NCBI GenBank assembly: GCA_024195585.1
Contig: SWBL01000012.1
Location: 186,001 to 250,000 of the forward strand
Direction of reading: 5' to 3'
From: Aureobasidium sp. EXF-3400
Taxonomy: Eukaryota; Ascomycota; Dothideomycetes; Dothideales; Saccotheciaceae
DNA: 64,000 nt
Notes under the pieces: model-generated
What the model saw: only the letters and a program-made list of their open reading frames with translations
Told to the model about the DNA's origin: nothing
Database searches by the model: none
Made by a program: the position numbers and the translations under genes
In this document: piece by piece, positions 10,050-19,950 of the stretch
Layout: every line of letters starts with the position of its first letter
How positions within the stretch are numbered: position 1 is the stretch's first letter

Positions 10050-11068
10050 ATGAAGGTCCTTCTTGTCGGCGCAACTGGAAACCTTGGTCAGAGACTTGTT
10101 GCAGCACTGCTCACTCACGGGCACGAAGTCGTCGCATATGTTCGTTCTTCCAAGAAACTCCAAGCTCTCCTTCCAGCAGGCATCTGTAGCAAGATTGCTA
10201 TCGTCGAGGGAAATGCCACAGACACGACCTCAATTAAACGTGCCATACTCGAGAACGATTGCGAAGCTGTCGTCAACACTGCTGGCGTAGCAGCCATGGC
10301 GCCATGGAAGAGAAACAATCTGCCAGAGATCTTCTCCGCCGTCCTCAAAGGCACGCAACAAGCTGGATCAGAAAGAAACCAACCCCTACGAATCTGGCTT
10401 CTCGGTGGTTTGGGCGTATTGAACTTTCCTGGCACAGAGACCATGCTCTCGAACTAGTAAGTTAGACACATTCCTCCCTGTGTGCTCGTCGTACCCCGAT
10501 CATAGCAAAGAGCAAAGTGTACACTATCAAAATGCACAATATTATTGGGCAACAGGGCAGTATCCACTGAGAAGCAACGCCTTATGGGCTCTCTATGGAC
10601 ACGCCTCTGCTTTCTAACAACATTGTGCAATGTGGTAGCTACATGCGCTGAAGGCTTTAGCACGCGGGAGGTTGCATCGCAGGCGCGCACAGGTGGTTGA
10701 CAGTTTCCAGCATACCCATCTTCCTCGAACATCGCCAGAATATCAAGCTCCTCAGAGCTTTGCCACCTCACTCGGTGGACTGGTCTTTGCTCTGTCCAAG
10801 CAATATGACAGCCGAGAAATCCGAAATCAGCGTGCCGGCGAAGTCCAACCACCATAAACTGACGGCCGAGGCCTCGTCGCCACCGTTGTGGAAAGACTCA
10901 TGGCTGAAACACATTCCGTTCCTCGGAAAAGCTATCTTGGCTGGCATGAACGCTCCAAGGTACGAGACCACTCTGGAGCAAAATGCCGATTTCATCGCAA
11001 GCGATCTGAGAGACCGCGAGAGTCGTTGGATTGGACTAACAGTTGGAGTCATCAATGCGGCGAAGTAG
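10050..11068 (+). CDS. Atypical short-chain dehydrogenase / NAD(P)-binding protein (NmrA-like)
   Basis: Two exons, 10050-10456 and 10711-11068, joined across a 254-bp intron (GTAAGT donor, TTTCCAG acceptor). The split Tyr codon is restored and the frame continues without a stop, giving 254 residues. The N-terminus MKVLLVGATGNLGQRLV carries the GxxGxxG dinucleotide-binding motif of atypical SDRs. WLLGGLGVLNFPG and DWSLLCPSNM match the later strands of the Rossmann fold in the NAD(P)H-binding group. No Tyr-x3-Lys pair of classical SDRs is evident, so it may be a redox sensor or an isomerase/reductase of unknown substrate. The intron is about four times longer than others in the window because it contains a TIR element. 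Confidence 0.85.
10516..10645. mobile_element. MITE-like TIR element inside the SDR intron
   Basis: Left end TGTACACTATCAAAATGCAC and right end ATTGTGCAATGTGGTAGCTA are imperfect inverted repeats; about 130 bp in all. The interior (AACAGGGCAGTATCCACTGA and CTCTCTATGGACACGCCTCT) matches the element at 56.5 kb and the array at 3.7-4.4 kb. No coding capacity; flanking target duplication is not clear. Confidence 0.72.
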
Positions 11069-12030
11069 GATTCATGCTCATAATAGCATCCTCTTTAAGG
11101 TTTCGATACCGTTGAGACAAGAGATTCATTGACGTAGGTTGACGAATGGAGCACACGACCACATCCAGCTGAGAAGTGGACTTGAATCGGTGGTCTTGAC
11201 ACAGATTGGAATGAGGTTCTCGGTTGCCCGGCTGATGGCGATGTGGAGGTTGTCGGATCGAGCAGTAATAGTAATAATAGCAATGAAAGATCGTCTGTTC
11301 TGTTGTTGATTGTTGTGGAGTTGCCCAGAAGAGTGATATTCCGGAACCCTTCGGTAAAAATTGCTGACTAGCAGGCAGACGCTTGGACAGTGATTGACTC
11401 TTTCGTACCTGAACCTTCTGCCGCTTCTGTCTTTGTTTCCTCCAATCACCACGCTGTGCCTTGCGCCACGGTTGAGGTACCATGGAATCACATCCGGAGT
11501 ACGTACTACGAGGTGCCAGACTGCCAGTCCATGAATAATCCTTCAGGCACGAAATTTGCAAGCAGGAACAGTGTAACTTCTCAATGTTGCTGGGTCAAAA
11601 TCCGTTTCCAGAACGGTCGTCATCTTCGCCACGAAGATTTGACATTTGCAAGAACAACGCCTTTCTTGGACCTCATCAATCTTGCTTGAGCAGCTATTCA
11701 CAGCCATTCCATAGCATTGGATGAGCGACCAGTCACATGCATTTTAACTGTAGAGCGCCATCTCGCGCGACTCGTATGCACACACAAGTATTCGAGTACC
11801 TCGTCTCAGAATAGCCAGAGAGAGCGCCTTGATAGGAAGCCAGAAGCCTCCAAGACCACGGCCGCAATCTCCGACTACAACAACACAAGAAGCTAGCAAA
11901 CAACACCCGTTCGACCAATCGCAATTTACCAAAGCAACATCGACTTCATGGCCAACCCCGCTACCAAAGAAACACAGCCGAACAGGACAAGGATAGCAAC
12001 AACTTTCAAAGACAGTTTTATCGCCAAAAA
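11069..12030. other. Intergenic; contains duplicate of the 6.2-6.9 kb segment
   Basis: From about 11430 to 11900 the sequence is a diverged duplicate of 6230-6900 (shared blocks CACGCTGTGCCTTGCGCCAC, GTTGCTGGGTCAAAATC, CAGTCACATGCATTTTAACT and GGCCGCAATCTCCGAC). Frames here are short and unsupported. Confidence 0.5.
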
Positions 12031-12034
12031 ACGC

Positions 12035-12310
12035 AATCTACTGTTGTAAGCCTCGTGTATGCACTTTCCCGTCTCACCTCTACCCATACACATCGCAGGC
12101 GGCTACAATGACTCCGAGAACACTCAACCACGCCGAATGCGCAAGAAGCTGGTGGAAAATGAAAAGACATCAAGAAACCGGACAATGATGGTCAGAAGAG
12201 CAGCGAGGATGTATCGGCTCGCTACAACAATGTAGAGTTGGAGGATGAGTTCAAGGAGTCCAAGAAAGAATTGAGATACCGTGGTATCAGACGGAGGTGC
12301 TGGAACCACC
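12035..12310 (+). pseudogene. R1 family copy B (degenerate)
   Basis: Starts with a TACTGTTGTAAGCC donor-like junction equivalent to the KYYC|GTAAG site of other copies, then CGCAGGCGGCTACAATGACT, a relic of the knuckle exon encoding GYNDSENTQPRRMRKKLV. It continues with the C-terminal block DNDGQKSSEDVSARYNNVELEDEFKESKKELRYRGIR, readable with a frame adjustment. The cysteines of the knuckle are lost. No start codon found. Assigned by its order of blocks relative to copies A and E. Confidence 0.5.
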
Positions 12311-13126
12311 ACCCAACTCGCCAGATACTTAATGAGGCAGTCACCAGATTGGCTCATCAAGAGTTCGATGTTGTCAAGATAGATAGCAAGGAAAAGACAA
12401 TGATGAAGGAAAGAGCAGCGAGAAACCGCAAGTCTCAAGTGTTAGATCAATGCAGGGCTGATAAAGGGGAATCCAGAGTGGGCAGCCGGCGAAGTACTGC
12501 GGGACTGGTCGACTCGTTGAGCTTTCCGCTCGCTAGCCCTGAGCTTCCTGGGTGGTAGTAGTCGTTGATTTGACTGCGTACAAAGAAGATCCTGCTTCGA
12601 CCGATTGAAGATTAAAAAGAAAGGCAGGAGGTTTACCTGTAGTAGCAGTCAAAGAGCCTCTCGCTGATCATGTCCGAATCCGATGAGCTGAGAGTCTTGT
12701 ACCAAGACGCCGGATGTAACGATCGAGGTAGAGTTTGTTGTTTCTCGACAATGACTCGGATATTGTCCTTTCAAAAGGGGCATGCGTTCAGTTCTGGTTG
12801 AGAGGATGAATTTGTTCTCCTTGTCAACTAGATTGACAGAAGTGAAGGCGAGCTATGAGCGTTACCGGAAGATGGCTACCCATTGTGAAGAGCACCTGCT
12901 GGTTGTTCGTGCCTATCTGTCGCTGTATTTCTGACAGCCTGTGCGGGCCGTATCGAGAACCCTTCATTCTCCTTGCTCGAAAGTGTTGTGCTTTATCGGT
13001 CAAGCTTGTATTCAATGAGCGTAGAATTGATTGAGCCGCAGTATACATCGGAGTGGTGGATCGTGTCGTCTGGAGTACAGCGACGTGCGTGGTTCCAGAT
13101 ATGGTCTGCTCGGATTGTACGCGGGA
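12311..13126. other. Intergenic, nothing supported
   Basis: Short frames only; a 106-codon plus-strand frame overlaps R1 copy B and runs on to 12558 but has no domain and reads through the repeat in the wrong frame. Confidence 0.35.
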
Positions 13127-13711
13127 TCAACGTAGGAGGATCCACTGCTTGCGGAGACAAGTCGACAGGATGGCGAGCGAGCATGCGACCGTTGACACGC
13201 GAGTCGACATGAACTGATAGTTGCAGTTGACCGCTGTGTGTAAAGAGAGCTGAACTCGTTTTTGTGAATCCGTGAGGAGACAGCCAGGCGCTAACCAAGA
13301 AAAGGACGTTGTGGTATCGATGTGGGTCTTGGTGGTAACGAAAAGCACAATGGGTCTCTGATGGGTATCTGATTGTATCAATAGCTGGATAACCTTGGTA
13401 GTTGTTGAATTAGCTATCTGATGTGGCCCCAGCGTGCCAAGCTCCTGCTCCGCAATGCACCGCCTGAGTAAACCCTTGACTCTGACATTCGACAAGTCGG
13501 GATTGACGGAAGACTCTGAGAGCTTGCTACACAGATCAAAAAGCACCCTCAGAAACACTGCTGGCCAAATCGCACGGAGATCCGAATCGTGCAAGCGCCA
13601 CTGCGTACAATCGTAGCGCTGCTTAAACCAGCAATGAGATGCTTGACCAAGTGTTGTTGGCTTGACATCCGGGAATTCTTGCTCCATATAGATCAATTCA
13701 TGAAGTCTCAC
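13127..13711 (-). CDS. Doubtful hypothetical protein
   Basis: A 194-codon frame from ATG at 13711. The first 100 residues have balanced composition (WRLHDSDLRAIWPAVFLRVL, NPDLSNVRVKGLLRRCIAEQ) and could be a real exon; the remainder is Thr/Ser/Leu-rich and looks non-coding. No domain recognised. It lies just downstream of a short direct-repeat cluster. It could be a relic or a gene with an unrecognised splice site. Confidence 0.3.
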   Translation of the reverse strand: MRLHELIYMEQEFPDVKPTTLGQASHCWFKQRYDCTQWRLHDSDLRAIWPAVFLRVLFDLCSKLSESSVNPDLSNVRVKGLLRRCIAEQELGTLGPHQIANSTTTKVIQLLIQSDTHQRPIVLFVTTKTHIDTTTSFSWLAPGCLLTDSQKRVQLSLHTAVNCNYQFMSTRVSTVACSLAILSTCLRKQWILLR

Positions 13712-13887
13712 ACTTACTTGCGATGGATGGAGTCATTGTTTTTTCGTGGGAATACATGTTTGATGCATATGAGGTGGGAAGTAGCGGACATACCTTTGGT
13801 GCGATGGAGATTGGCTCTATTCACGAGGAATAGGTTCGTACCAGTGGCCACGTACAGGCTCTCCAATTCGACTTCACTGGCACGCCG

Positions 13888-14085
13888 TTCAAGTCTGATC
13901 CTGCGACCTATCTTGAACGACTCGCCAACTCACGAACAAGTCTGATCTTGCGACCTATCTTGAACGCTCATCGGCTCGACATCACGACGCTTGCGCCCGA
14001 ACAAGTCTGGTCCTGCGACCTATCTTGAACGACTCGCCAACTCACGAACAAGTCTGATCCTGCGACCTATCTTGAACGAGTTTTC
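13888..14085. repeat. Four direct repeats, ~47-65 bp apart
   Basis: AAGTCTGATCCTGCGACCTA followed by TCTTGAACG occurs at 13891, 13938, 14003 and 14050 (spacings 47, 65, 47) with one or two changes; ACTCGCCAACTCACGAAC links two of the pairs. The pattern suggests a 47-bp unit duplicated, then a 112-bp block duplicated. It ends at the stop codon of the GIY-YIG-like gene. Confidence 0.85.
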
Positions 14086-14087
14086 GA

Positions 14088-16352
14088 CTAACGCCTCACA
14101 CGGTTTCTGCAAGCGTGCTCGAAATCGGCTCTTGACGACCATGTGTGGCCTTTTCTCCTCAAATGAGTGCTGATATATGAATGACAGCCTTTGCAAACTC
14201 CATCGTAGAATGCTGCGTATTGGAAGTGCGACGGTGGCTGGATCTCTCCAGGGTCGCCACAGACACAAGTGGCCTCTTTCGCACGAGCAGCGGCTTCCCG
14301 ACCGAGGCGGCACTCTACGCAGAAGCCCTTGAACGCCTCGTAGTTGGAAACAGAGTGAGCGGTTACCGCTTTGGTCCCGGGCTTGAACCTGCTCCATGTC
14401 GATTCGCAGGCACTGCAGACAACAGGCAGAACATCCGACAACGGAACGCTACCGAAATAATCCTTCATGGTCTGAGGCACCATCACCATAGTGGTAGGAT
14501 CGTACTCGCCCTCGCATATAGCGCATTCGATATCGTCTTCACTTTCTCTCAAAAGCCTTGCCTGAGCCAAATCGTCATGGTGCGAGACAAATCTGTCAAA
14601 AGCATTCTGCCACACACGGAGATCGTCGGTATGGCCGCTGTCGACAACTTCCTTGGCGAACTCGGACCGTCCCCAAACAGTGGAGTGACTTTTGCAAGCC
14701 AGCTCAGATCCCACGTTGCCGAATCTGAAACGTCTCGTTGCTGGGGCATCGCACATCACACATTGTGCGCCTTTGGGAATGCGCTCGTGATGGCCAGTGA
14801 TCGATTGTATGAGCTTGTGCTCCACCCATTTCTCGAACTTGGCTCCAATCGACATTCCAACACGGCTTGCTCCTCGATGAGAAAAATTGAACCATGAGCT
14901 GTAACACGCGAAGCAGCCATAGCGAAGCTCGCCTTGAGTAAGAAACAGCACACTGGTGGTTTCGGTCCTCTCAGGGCATCCTCTGCCAATCATGCAACAA
15001 GGCGGGGTCACTCTCCTAGCCCCCTGTTGAAGTTGGTGGGCCCTATTGAGCGGCTGGTATGTGACTGCAAGCATATCTTCTCCCACGGCTTCCGAATATG
15101 CATTGATGGAGGCTTGCGTGCGGTGTGCATTACGGGACGAATCACTGACATTAAAGGTGTTGAGAATGTCTGTGAAAATGCCCTCCACCAAGATCATTCG
15201 TGGTGATGAGCATACAGATCTGTCGACCAGGAATAGAGGACGGATATCCAGCTTGTAACCAGGCTTCGCTGCCAGCTTGATGTAGTCCGGCATCTTTGCA
15301 GGAAAACGATTCAGACGACGAGCTCTTTCAATCATAGTGTCGTAATCCGAGGTACGTTGGAAGACACCAAGTACGCCAGTGCCAGAGCCGACGTATACAC
15401 CAACCACCTTGTTCTTTGCATCCCTAACGATGTAGATGTAGATGCCCCATTTTGTGAGCTCCTCGATTGATACACTTGGAAGGTCAAGGTATTCCTCTCC
15501 AGTCACGATAGGTTCTCGACCGAGGATTTGTCCTACTTCTCGGTCTATGTTGTGCAGGATCCAGTGTTCAAGCTCTTTTGGGTCCAGATGAAACCACACC
15601 GACAACATGCCTTTCGTAAAGGGGCAATCCTTGATATCGTTCCAGTCAACAGCCATAGCCTGGCGCTTTCGGGCCTCAATGCTCGTTCTAACACGGCAAA
15701 TGAAGGTCACCCAATCCCACCAGGCATTGTCGGGAGTGTAAACTGATTGTCGTTCCTAACAGACAACCATCCAGACATAGGTCTTGGCATCCTGAACAGT
15801 CTGCGGTCGACCGTTGCTTGACTTTGAAGATTTGGACGCCGAGGTGCCCGAGGAGGTGCGCGCCGAGGTCCTACGGCTCGATGTCTTGCCTGTTGAGGCC
15901 TTGCGCTTGCCCTGTGTGATGGGCTCCTCGTCAGACTCTTTGTCAAGCTCCTCCCCAGACTCCAGGGCGTAGAGTTCTTCAAGAGCTTCAAGCCCCTCTT
16001 CTTCTTTCAGCTGGTCGACATCATCATCCTCGTAGTCTCGTTCCCAGTCGTCAGTGTTGACAAAATTGGGATCATTAAGGAGGTCATCCTCGTCGAGGGA
16101 CCATGTCTCGTCGACCTCTTCCTCTTCTTCTCCGACAGGGGATGCTGATCTTGCCTATTATCTGGTCAGTATGAGTCTAGTACCATGGGATTGGATTGAT
16201 CTTACGATGGAAGCCTCTACCGGCTGCTCGTCCTCGACCGGGTCGGTCACTGGTCTCTTGCCCATGGCCTTCGCCGACAGCTTGGGCTCGCTAGCCTCGC
16301 CTCTATCTGCGGCCGCTTGGCGTCTGGTCAAAACCATGATGAGATCTGCCAT
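14088..16352 (-). CDS. GIY-YIG-like domain protein with multiple Cys pairs
   Basis: Proposed exons 16352-16206, 16154-15798 and 15755-14088 give 723 residues. Intron 1 (51 bp, GTAAGA...ATAATAG) is good; intron 2 (42 bp, GTTCAG...GTTAG) is inferred because it removes a stop and joins RPQT to ERQSVYTPDN. Residues 1-168 are acidic and Ser/Lys-rich with no fold. Residues ~272-360 contain GIYIYIV, YVGSGTG and ILVEGIFTDIL, in the order and spacing of the GIY, YIG and catalytic Glu motifs of GIY-YIG nucleases. The C-terminal half has many CxxC or CxC pairs (CVMCDAP, CAICEGEY, CSACEST, CVECRLG, CVCGD, CKGCH) and probably binds zinc. It may be a DNA-acting nuclear protein; function not established. 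The single long third exon with intact frame argues it is a gene and not a relic. Confidence 0.65.
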
Positions 16353-19120
16353 GTTTGTCAATGCAATTCGATAGAGCTGTTGCGTTTCTCATACATTGCT
16401 TGCAGGAAACGAAAGTTTGAAGACAGAAGGCTTATTTGTGCTATCGCTCGTCACGAATGGATCCAGTTGATCAGATTGGTACGCAGTCGATAGGCTTCGT
16501 CGTCTTCAGGTAAAGTTGCAATGCAAGATGGTAGAGTCACGAAGAGGGAGGGGAGAGAGGAGGAAGCGCGACGCCCAAAGATCAGTCCTGTCAGCTGCAT
16601 TGGGTGGTTGCTCTTTCCTCCATCACGAGGAAGGCTTCGCTTTCGTCATCGTCCGCGCATGTGATAGACGCGAAGCATACTGCCTCACGTTCCTGTACTC
16701 GGGCAGCAATTACGATATCGATTCTACATGAATTTTGGGGTTTATGATTTGAACAAAAGATAAAACGCAAAGATCGCATGCCAATTGGAGGAAGCAAATT
16801 ATATCCATAATGCACAAAAACTCATCGCGACAAAGAAGCCGTATGGAATGATGTGGTGCTAGATGGGCAGGGTGTGAGTGCATGGAGTGCAGAGCGCAAG
16901 AACGCGCAGAAGTAGAGCGCAGATGCAAGTCAAATGCAGCGACATCTCCATAATGACCTTGGATGATGGGATCAGGTAGACTTACTCTGGATTGTGGTGA
17001 TTGAGAGAAAAAAGAAAGGAGGGTCGAGACGCACGCTTCATACTTATTACTAGCAGCCAGCTGATTTACCCCACCTCCTCAGCTTCTCCGCCTACCGGTC
17101 GACGGCATACCAATTGCCCGACCCGAGGAAGGAAAGACCGAACCAGGCATCGACATCTTTCATCTGCGATCACAGTGCATAGCATTTGAGTCGGCGACAA
17201 TGGGCAAGGGCATTCTCCATCTGGCATCAAGCTTCAAGACCAACATCAATCCGGCGACGAGTTGTAAGGAGTCATGATAGAGGCTACAGAGCGCGAATCT
17301 GGTTCGATGGTTTGCACTGAATGCCTCCACTACAGGTGTGCGATATCGCCAATCAATCTAGACACACGTTAACTTTGGTCTAAGATTGCATCGACGGGAC
17401 AAGCATCCTCAAACACCGCACTTTGGTCACTCGTACGCGCTAAAAGACCCAATCCTCTACCATCCGAGACTCAACGTGTTAGTACGAGGACGAACACTAA
17501 ACTTGTACAACCTGGCCTTGGGAAACCTTGTCAGCCTACTGGAGAAGTTCGGAAATAGGGAACCAGCGAGCGAACAAATTGCCCTGCAACGACCTGCGTC
17601 TACCTTCATGCCCAAGGCTTGCAAACATCAGCAGTGAACACACAACAGAACTTCACTAAGCCGACACTACACGAGCTTTTCGCGATAGGGAGCTAGAGGA
17701 GTAACGTAAAAGGCGAAGAACCAAAGCAGGAAGACGGGAGCCAAAGCAGGAGGAGGAAACACATGTCGTGCGAAAGAACAACAAGAGCAAATGCTGAAAG
17801 AAACATAGAGGGAGGTCGTCTCTCGGAAACGCAAACTATTGGTCAAGCGCAATCATCCTTGGTTGCATGACTCGCGGTATACAAAGTACGCTTGGGCAGT
17901 CCACCCTCAACCACCCACAAGTACAAGGTTAGGATAGTATTGTAGGACGAAGATGACAGCGCAGAGGAAATTTTGCACTACACGGGTTTCAATTCTCATG
18001 CAAAAGCGGGACCTAGTGAAGCTCGTCTCAACGAGGGTATTAGTTCTTGCTTCGAGATACACCTGCTCAGGTTACGGGCTTGTTATCCAAAGCATCGTTT
18101 GCCTGCGACAGGGTACTAGAGGCGACAGGGTAGTAGAGAGACGGGTCCTGACATATCTTTCACTAGGATAGTGCAGAAAGCAAAGGCCCCACCGGCAGAT
18201 GCCACTCGCTTCCTCTGATGTCGCAGTACTTGACTTTGCTTCTTACCTTCAGATGACGAGGGCCCATGGCAGCACATGGCCTCGAGTGGCATGTTTACCT
18301 GCACCCCGTGGCCAACAACAAAGGTATCGCAACACAGCAAAGGTGAGGATGTCACAATCGGACTACTCTTACTCATCGAGCACTATTCAGCAAGGCTGTG
18401 GGAAGAGATACAGGGGCGGGACCTGCTGCTATTATAGTAATTATGAGGTTGATACATTCAAGAAAAAAAAAAAACAATGTGTATGGCATGCCAATTAACC
18501 TCCTTGTTTGCGGAACAGTGATCAAATCGCTTTCGGGACTTTCATGCGTGCTAGCTATGCTTGGCAAAAGCCTGGCCGTTAATCGTCGGCATCCAAAAAT
18601 TGTTAGCCTCGGTATGGCCAAGATTCTGTTGCAAATCTGATTTCATGAGGATCGCCGGCTTCTGGAGGGAGGTAGCAAATCCAAGCCAAAACCACGCTCT
18701 TTCTGGGATGCGTGATTATTGTGTTCTTACGCGTTACTCGTTGCGTCCCCGCTCGTCCTCGCCGATCTGCCAGGATGAAACCCCGCGCATTGTCACTCCC
18801 CGGACAATACCTTTCGACCAACTCCGACGTCTACCGCGGCTCGATCAACGCCATACTCCTAAACTGCAATATAGCAGCACACTATTGGCTGATCGCCAGA
18901 CGACAATACACGCCAGCGCCAACACTTGAGCCAAGTATGTCTGAAGCCTCACATTCTAACCACATCATAGTCATGTAACGGGGCGACCTAACGCAGCGGC
19001 TCGGCAGGCGACCGACGTCTGATTAAGCCTGCCGTCGAGAGAGCAATCGTTAAGACGCAGATCAAACACGTAAGGAACTGCCAATGTTTTGTCAGAGACT
19101 CGACTAACACATTGTCAGCC
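16353..19120. other. Start of gene-poor island
   Basis: The first few hundred bases are the promoter side of the GIY-YIG-like gene. A minimal frame at 17200 (MGKGILHLASSFKTN...) ends after 20 codons near a possible donor but cannot be extended convincingly. An A-run is at about 18462-18475. No gene or RNA supported. Confidence 0.4.
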
Positions 19121-19950
19121 TTAGAAATGACATCGAAGACCATGAAGTTCGCATGCGCCGTCTTTCTGACCAACTCCAAAACTACGTCAACCAGCTGACT
19201 GAAGCTGCAGCTCGCTGGAACTGTCAAGAAGGTCAAGGAGGACATGAAGGATGCTGCGCTCAAGGATTGCTTGGTTCTACACCGCCAGCTCGCTCACCTG
19301 TTTGACCAGAACAGAGTAGAGACAGCAGCATAATTCGCCAACCGCTCTCCCGAGCCCTGGCTGAGAATATCGGAGGCCAAAATCCTCGCACACGTCAACT
19401 TCTTAAACAGTCTCGCGACCACACTGAACAGCTCGCCGAATCCGACGCCTACCGCCCAACGATTGCCAACAGACGCAGACCGTCAATCAACCAGAACAGC
19501 GGGCTGAGGCCCACACCCGCTCAAACAACGAGTGGCAAAATGTTATACTCTCGGCAGTCAGTCTGAAGCCTTCTCGACTAGAATGGGAAGAGTCAGTATG
19601 GGGAACAACAAAGTTGAGCTGAAGTTTGCGACCAACAAAGTCAAGTCGGAGGACAGAAACGTCAAAGTCAAGGGTGAGGTGGACCTAGACACCCTCTGTC
19701 AGTACCCTTGGGAACACTTGCGGCTCGCCTTTGCTGCTGAATCTGTCTTTGACGTGAACAACACCTTCAATCTCATTACCAAGAGGGGTCCCAAGCCCCC
19801 TGAACAAGATATTATCAAAGTCGTTATTCAGGCAGCGCGGACTCTGTCTCCAACGTTACATCATAGCGCGTTGAAGTCGACCATGATCAACAATGAGTTT
19901 GTCGACCAGGGACTGGGAGTGAGATCAGACACGGCGATGATCATCTGACT
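19120..19950 (+). pseudogene. Decayed coding sequence, family unknown
   Basis: Protein-like stretches in changing frames: NDIEDHEVRMRRLSDQLQ with YVNQLTEAAARW (19120-19220, coiled-coil character), VLHRQLAHLFDQNRVET (~19270), and a 138-codon frame at 19532-19948 with KVELKFATNKVKSEDRNVKV and DTLCQYPWEHLRLAFAAESV. Frame changes and stops separate the pieces. No domain recognised. It could be the remains of one gene of about 270 codons. Confidence 0.4.

Noticed and set aside
18462..18475. A-run considered as the tail of a retroposed sequence
   Set aside because: No processed gene or target-site duplication could be identified upstream.
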